Below are positions 20,650 through 23,546 of a DNA stretch of 23,546 nucleotides, piece after piece. Within the stretch, counting starts at the first letter, position 1, and every line of letters begins with the position of its first letter. Location of the stretch: the NCBI GenBank assembly GCA_036494005.1, contig DASXOV010000188.1, positions 1 through 23,546 on the forward strand, given 5' to 3'. The stretch comes from GCA-003244245 sp036494005. Its GTDB lineage: Bacteria > Actinomycetota > Actinomycetes > Mycobacteriales > Pseudonocardiaceae. Made by a program: the position numbers and the translations under genes. The notes below the pieces were generated by a model, which was given only the letters and a program-made list of their open reading frames with translations, had not been told where the DNA came from and ran no database searches.

Positions 20650-21504
20650 TCACGGCGCGCCACGCTCCGCTGCTGGTGCGCGGGCGGCGTCGGTTCGCGT
20701 TGTCCCGGTTGGCGTTGTCCCGGTTCGCGGAGGAGGCGCAGGCAGCTCAGCGCGTGCGGCGGTGTCCACCGCGGCCGCCGCCGCGGGTGGTAGTCGCAGC
20801 GTGCCGCTGCGCTCCAGTTTCGCCAGTTTCGCCCGGGCCTTCGTGTACGCCGCGATGCGCTCCGCAGGGTTATCGCAATCCCGCGCCACGGTGAGCAGTT
20901 TGATCGCCCTGTGCACGGTGGCGTGCTCCTCGGCGGGGATCCCGGCCAGCCGGATTCGTTGCGCCGCGTCCAGCGCGGCTTGCCAGCAGCGCCAGGCCGC
21001 GTCGACGGCGGCGATGTAGCGGTCACGGTGCGCGGACGGCGGCTCCGCGTCGGTGTCCAGTGCCTGCGCCTCGGCGAAGGCCGCCACGAATCGGCCGGTG
21101 GAGGGCACCGTGACGTCGGTGAGTGCAGGCAGCCGCAGGACGGCCAGCGGGTCGCATTCGAACTGTCCGTACGCACTGCGCAACCGGTCGAACCGGGCAC
21201 GGGCGCCGGCCCAGTCGGGCACCGGAGCGGCCCGTCCGACGGGTGCCACCGGTCGCGTCACGGGTACGGGCCGGCGCTGCCCGCGGGTCACCGGCCGCTG
21301 GTGTCGCCGCCGGGCCGACACGACGGCCACCACGGCGGCGCCAACAAGCAGCAGCGGGCCGATCGTGATCAGCGCGGTGACCAGGGTCACAACTGCCGCC
21401 ATACCGCCGGCGAGCAGTACCGCTCCCAGCACCAGCAGCGGTCCGGGCAGCCCCCGAACCGGGTGGTGGTGGCGACGCGAGCGACGGTAGGGCGATCTGG
21501 ACAC
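20650..21504 (-). CDS. Two-helix membrane protein of unknown function
   Basis: This 284-residue protein has a basic, His/Arg-rich N terminus, two closely spaced hydrophobic helices (about 21-39 and 43-63), a positively charged linker, and a soluble alpha-helical domain (about 95-245) with DPLAVLRLPALTDV and AAWRCWQAALDAAQRIRLAGIP. The C terminus is a disordered Pro/Thr/Arg-rich tail. Positive charges on both sides suggest the soluble domain is cytoplasmic. I recognise no family. The GTG at 21504 has GAGAGG about seven bases upstream. Codon use matches the housekeeping genes, unlike the low-GC stretch beside it. It is divergent from pyc. Confidence 0.75.
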   Translation of the reverse strand: MSRSPYRRSRRHHHPVRGLPGPLLVLGAVLLAGGMAAVVTLVTALITIGPLLLVGAAVVAVVSARRRHQRPVTRGQRRPVPVTRPVAPVGRAAPVPDWAGARARFDRLRSAYGQFECDPLAVLRLPALTDVTVPSTGRFVAAFAEAQALDTDAEPPSAHRDRYIAAVDAAWRCWQAALDAAQRIRLAGIPAEEHATVHRAIKLLTVARDCDNPAERIAAYTKARAKLAKLERSGTLRLPPAAAAAVDTAARAELPAPPPRTGTTPTGTTRTDAARAPAAERGAP

Positions 21505-21524
21505 TGCCGGTCCTCTCGGTGTGA

Positions 21525-21535
21525 CACCTCAGGTG
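21525..21535. promoter_or_regulatory. Short palindrome upstream of the membrane-protein gene
   Basis: CACCT, C, AGGTG form a perfect 11-bp palindrome, 20 bp upstream of the minus-strand GTG at 21504. It could be a small operator within the 204-bp divergent region shared with pyc. Confidence 0.3.
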
Positions 21536-21551
21536 ATGCCGCTGTTTCCTT

Positions 21552-21586
21552 GATACCCCCAGTCGATACCCGCTGTCCTCGATACC
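21552..21586. repeat. Three GATACC copies in the divergent region before pyc
   Basis: GATACC occurs at 21552-21557, 21565-21570 and 21581-21586, spaced 13 and 16 bp apart start to start. The copies lie 48-82 bp upstream of the membrane-protein gene and over 120 bp upstream of pyc. Repeated short boxes at near-helical spacing can be activator sites, but no known regulator matches by eye. Confidence 0.3.
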
Positions 21587-21708
21587 GGGTGCCGGAAATT
21601 CGCACACCGGCCCGCATCAGGGTCCGGCACCTGGGACGACGCGCCCAATGTCCGGGACAGCCGGGGTAGCGTCATCGCCCAACCGGCCGTGTCGAAGGGA
21701 GCTGACGC

Positions 21709-23546
21709 ATGTTCGGAAAGGTTCTGGTCGCCAACCGCGGGGAGATCGCGATCCGCGCGTTTCGTGCGGCCTTCGAGCTGGGCTCCCAGACCGTCGCGGT
21801 CTTCCCGTACGAGGATCGCAATTCCGAGCACCGGCTCAAGGCGGACGAGGCCTACCAGATCGGCGAGCCGGGCCATCCGGTCCGGGCGTACCTCTCGGTG
21901 GAAGAAATCGTGCGCGCCGCGACGCGGTCCGGCGCCGATGCGGTCTACCCCGGGGACGGTTTTCTCTCCGAGAACCCGACACTGGCCGAGGCCTGTTCCC
22001 GGGCCGGTATCACGTTCGTCGGGCCGCCGCCCGACGTGCTGGCACTGGCGGGCAACAAGTCCCGTGCGGTGGCCGCGGCCCGTGCGGCCGGTGTGCCGGT
22101 GCTGAAGTCCTCCGCGCCGACGTCGGACATCGGCGAACTGGTGGCGGGCGCGGAGGAGATCGGGTTCCCGGTCTTCGTCAAGGCCGTTGCCGGTGGCGGT
22201 GGCCGCGGCATGCGGCGGGTGACCGATCCCGGTGGTCTGCGGGACGCGCTGGAGGCCGCCACCCGGGAGGCCGAGTCGGCGTTCGGCGACCCGACCGTGT
22301 TCCTGGAACAGGCGGTCACCGACCCTCGGCACATCGAGGTGCAGATTCTCGCCGATGCCACCGGCGAGGTGATCCACCTCTATGAGCGGGACTGCTCGGT
22401 GCAGCGACGGCATCAGAAGGTCGTCGAGATCGCGCCTGCTCCGAACCTCGACCCCGAGCTACGGGAGCGGATCTGTGCCGACGCGGTGGCCTTCGCCAGG
22501 CACATCGGCTACGTCAATGCGGGGACCGTGGAGTTCCTGGTGGACCGCGACGGCAACCACGTGTTCATCGAGATGAACCCGCGGATCCAGGTGGAACACA
22601 CCGTGACCGAGGAGATCACCGAGGTCGACCTGGTCGGTGCCCAGCTGCGGATCGCGGCGGGGGAGACGCTGGCCGACCTCGCCCTGACCCAGGACGTTAT
22701 CGTGCCGCGCGGTGCCGCGCTGCAGTGCCGGATCACCACCGAGGACCCGGCCAACGAGTTCCGCCCGGACATCGGGACAGTCAGCGCCTACCGGTCGGCG
22801 AGCGGCCCGGGTATCCGCCTGGACGGCGGCACCGTCTACCCGGGTGCGCAGATCAGCCCGCATTTCGACTCCATGCTGGTCAAGGTGACCTGCCGGGGCC
22901 GGGACTTCGGGGCGGCGGTGCGCCGAGCCCGTCGCGCGATCGCCGAGTTCCGGATCCGCGGGGTGTCCAGCAACATCCCGTTCCTGCTCGCCCTGCTCGA
23001 CGACCCGGACTTCCAGGCCGGCCGGGTCACCACCTCGTTCATCGAACAGCGCCCCGAACTGCTCACCGCCCGCAGATCCGCCGACCGGGGCACCCGGTTG
23101 CTGACCTACCTTGCGGACGTGACGGTGAACCGGCCGCACGGGGAGCCCCCGGAGCTGGCCGACCCGATCGGCAAGCTACCCGCGATCGAGCTGGAGACCG
23201 AACCACCGGCGGGGTCGCGGCAGAAGCTGCTTGCCCTGGGGCCGGAGGGCTTCGCGCACTGGCTGCGGGCCCGGGACGAGGTCGGCGTCACCGACACCAC
23301 GTTCCGTGACGCGCACCAGTCGCTGCTCGCCACCCGGGTGCGCAGCAAGGACCTGATCGCCGTGGCCCCGCACGTCGCCCGGATGACCCCGCAACTGCTC
23401 TCCCTGGAGTGCTGGGGCGGGGCGACCTACGACGTGGCGCTGCGTTTCCTCGCCGAGGACCCGTGGGAGCGGCTGGCCGCGCTGCGCGAGGCGGCACCCA
23501 ACCTGTGCCTGCAGATGCTGCTGCGCGGCCGGAACACGGTCGGCTA
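21709..23546 (+). CDS. pyc: Pyruvate carboxylase (5' part, runs off the window)
   Basis: This biotin-dependent enzyme carboxylates pyruvate to oxaloacetate. The first 612 codons are present. The biotin carboxylase domain starts at MFGKVLVANRGEIAIRAF and includes FVKAVAGGGGRGMRRV (ATP-grasp loop), QRRHQKVVEIAPAP and the catalytic EMNPRIQVEHTVTEE. The carboxyltransferase domain begins at VGVTDTTFRDAHQSLLATR, which identifies pyruvate carboxylase over acetyl-CoA carboxylase. The ATG at 21709 has AAGGGAG at 21695-21701, seven bases upstream. Residue 83 is aspartate in YPGDGFLSEN, where the family normally has tyrosine. A TAGCGT at 21667-21672 is a possible -10 box. The gene is truncated by the window end, not broken. 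Confidence 0.97.
   Translation, partial: MFGKVLVANRGEIAIRAFRAAFELGSQTVAVFPYEDRNSEHRLKADEAYQIGEPGHPVRAYLSVEEIVRAATRSGADAVYPGDGFLSENPTLAEACSRAGITFVGPPPDVLALAGNKSRAVAAARAAGVPVLKSSAPTSDIGELVAGAEEIGFPVFVKAVAGGGGRGMRRVTDPGGLRDALEAATREAESAFGDPTVFLEQAVTDPRHIEVQILADATGEVIHLYERDCSVQRRHQKVVEIAPAPNLDPELRERICADAVAFARHIGYVNAGTVEFLVDRDGNHVFIEMNPRIQVEHTVTEEITEVDLVGAQLRIAAGETLADLALTQDVIVPRGAALQCRITTEDPANEFRPDIGTVSAYRSASGPGIRLDGGTVYPGAQISPHFDSMLVKVTCRGRDFGAAVRRARRAIAEFRIRGVSSNIPFLLALLDDPDFQAGRVTTSFIEQRPELLTARRSADRGTRLLTYLADVTVNRPHGEPPELADPIGKLPAIELETEPPAGSRQKLLALGPEGFAHWLRARDEVGVTDTTFRDAHQSLLATRVRSKDLIAVAPHVARMTPQLLSLECWGGATYDVALRFLAEDPWERLAALREAAPNLCLQMLLRGRNTVG

Noticed and set aside
21529..22413. 294-codon minus-strand and 245-codon plus-strand frames over the start of pyc
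   Set aside because: Both are shadows of the biotin carboxylase coding sequence, which is unambiguous in its own frame.

Overview
The window is very GC-rich, with strong third-position GC, many GTG starts and gene overlaps of the GTGA type. Its gene order closely follows a conserved actinobacterial housekeeping block: the leuCD regulator, leuC, leuD, mutT1, ppk, cofC/fbiD, plsC, gpsA, ddl, a DUF3515 gene, thiL, ung, rpmB, a DAK2 gene, recG and pyc. As I recall, the same order occurs in Mycobacterium (around Rv2989 to Rv2967) and in Streptomyces (around SCO5552 to SCO5568). Protein texture suggests the Pseudonocardiales, but that placement is inference.

Layout. Positions 22-2908 hold an IclR-type regulator (minus) divergent from leuC-leuD (plus), which encode isopropylmalate isomerase. 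Positions 2933-6977 hold a minus-strand operon transcribed cofC/fbiD, ppk, mutT1, linking cofactor F420 synthesis, polyphosphate synthesis and nucleotide-pool cleaning. Positions 7047-11096 run on the plus strand: plsC and gpsA (phospholipid synthesis), then a sulfur cassette of a cystathionine gamma-lyase-type enzyme, a cysteine dioxygenase and a single-domain rhodanese. A 26-codon uORF ending in ALCPAR precedes the dioxygenase and looks like a cysteine-sensing leader peptide. ddl (11115-12215) converges on DUF3515 and a stand-alone Lrp/AsnC ligand-binding domain protein (minus), with a hairpin over both stop codons. thiL, a GNAT acetyltransferase and ung follow on the plus strand to 15316. 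rpmB (minus) is divergent from the DAK2 gene-recG pair (15705-19668).

Between recG and pyc, positions 19669-21708 are accessory in character. They contain a small orphan protein gene with an excellent ribosome-binding site, a low-GC stretch with weak competing short ORFs, a decayed RibD-type deaminase fragment and an orphan two-helix membrane protein gene. The first 612 codons of pyruvate carboxylase run off the right edge.

Most of the window is ordinary housekeeping, and I do not see a complete novel defence or biosynthetic system. The most interesting items are the cysteine leader peptide controlling the dioxygenase-rhodanese pair, the deaminase remnant, intergenic tandem repeats that all have a 16-bp unit (one supplying the recG ribosome-binding site), a recurrent TAnnnT box 6-8 nt upstream of start codons, and the absence of the HU gene usually found beside leuD.
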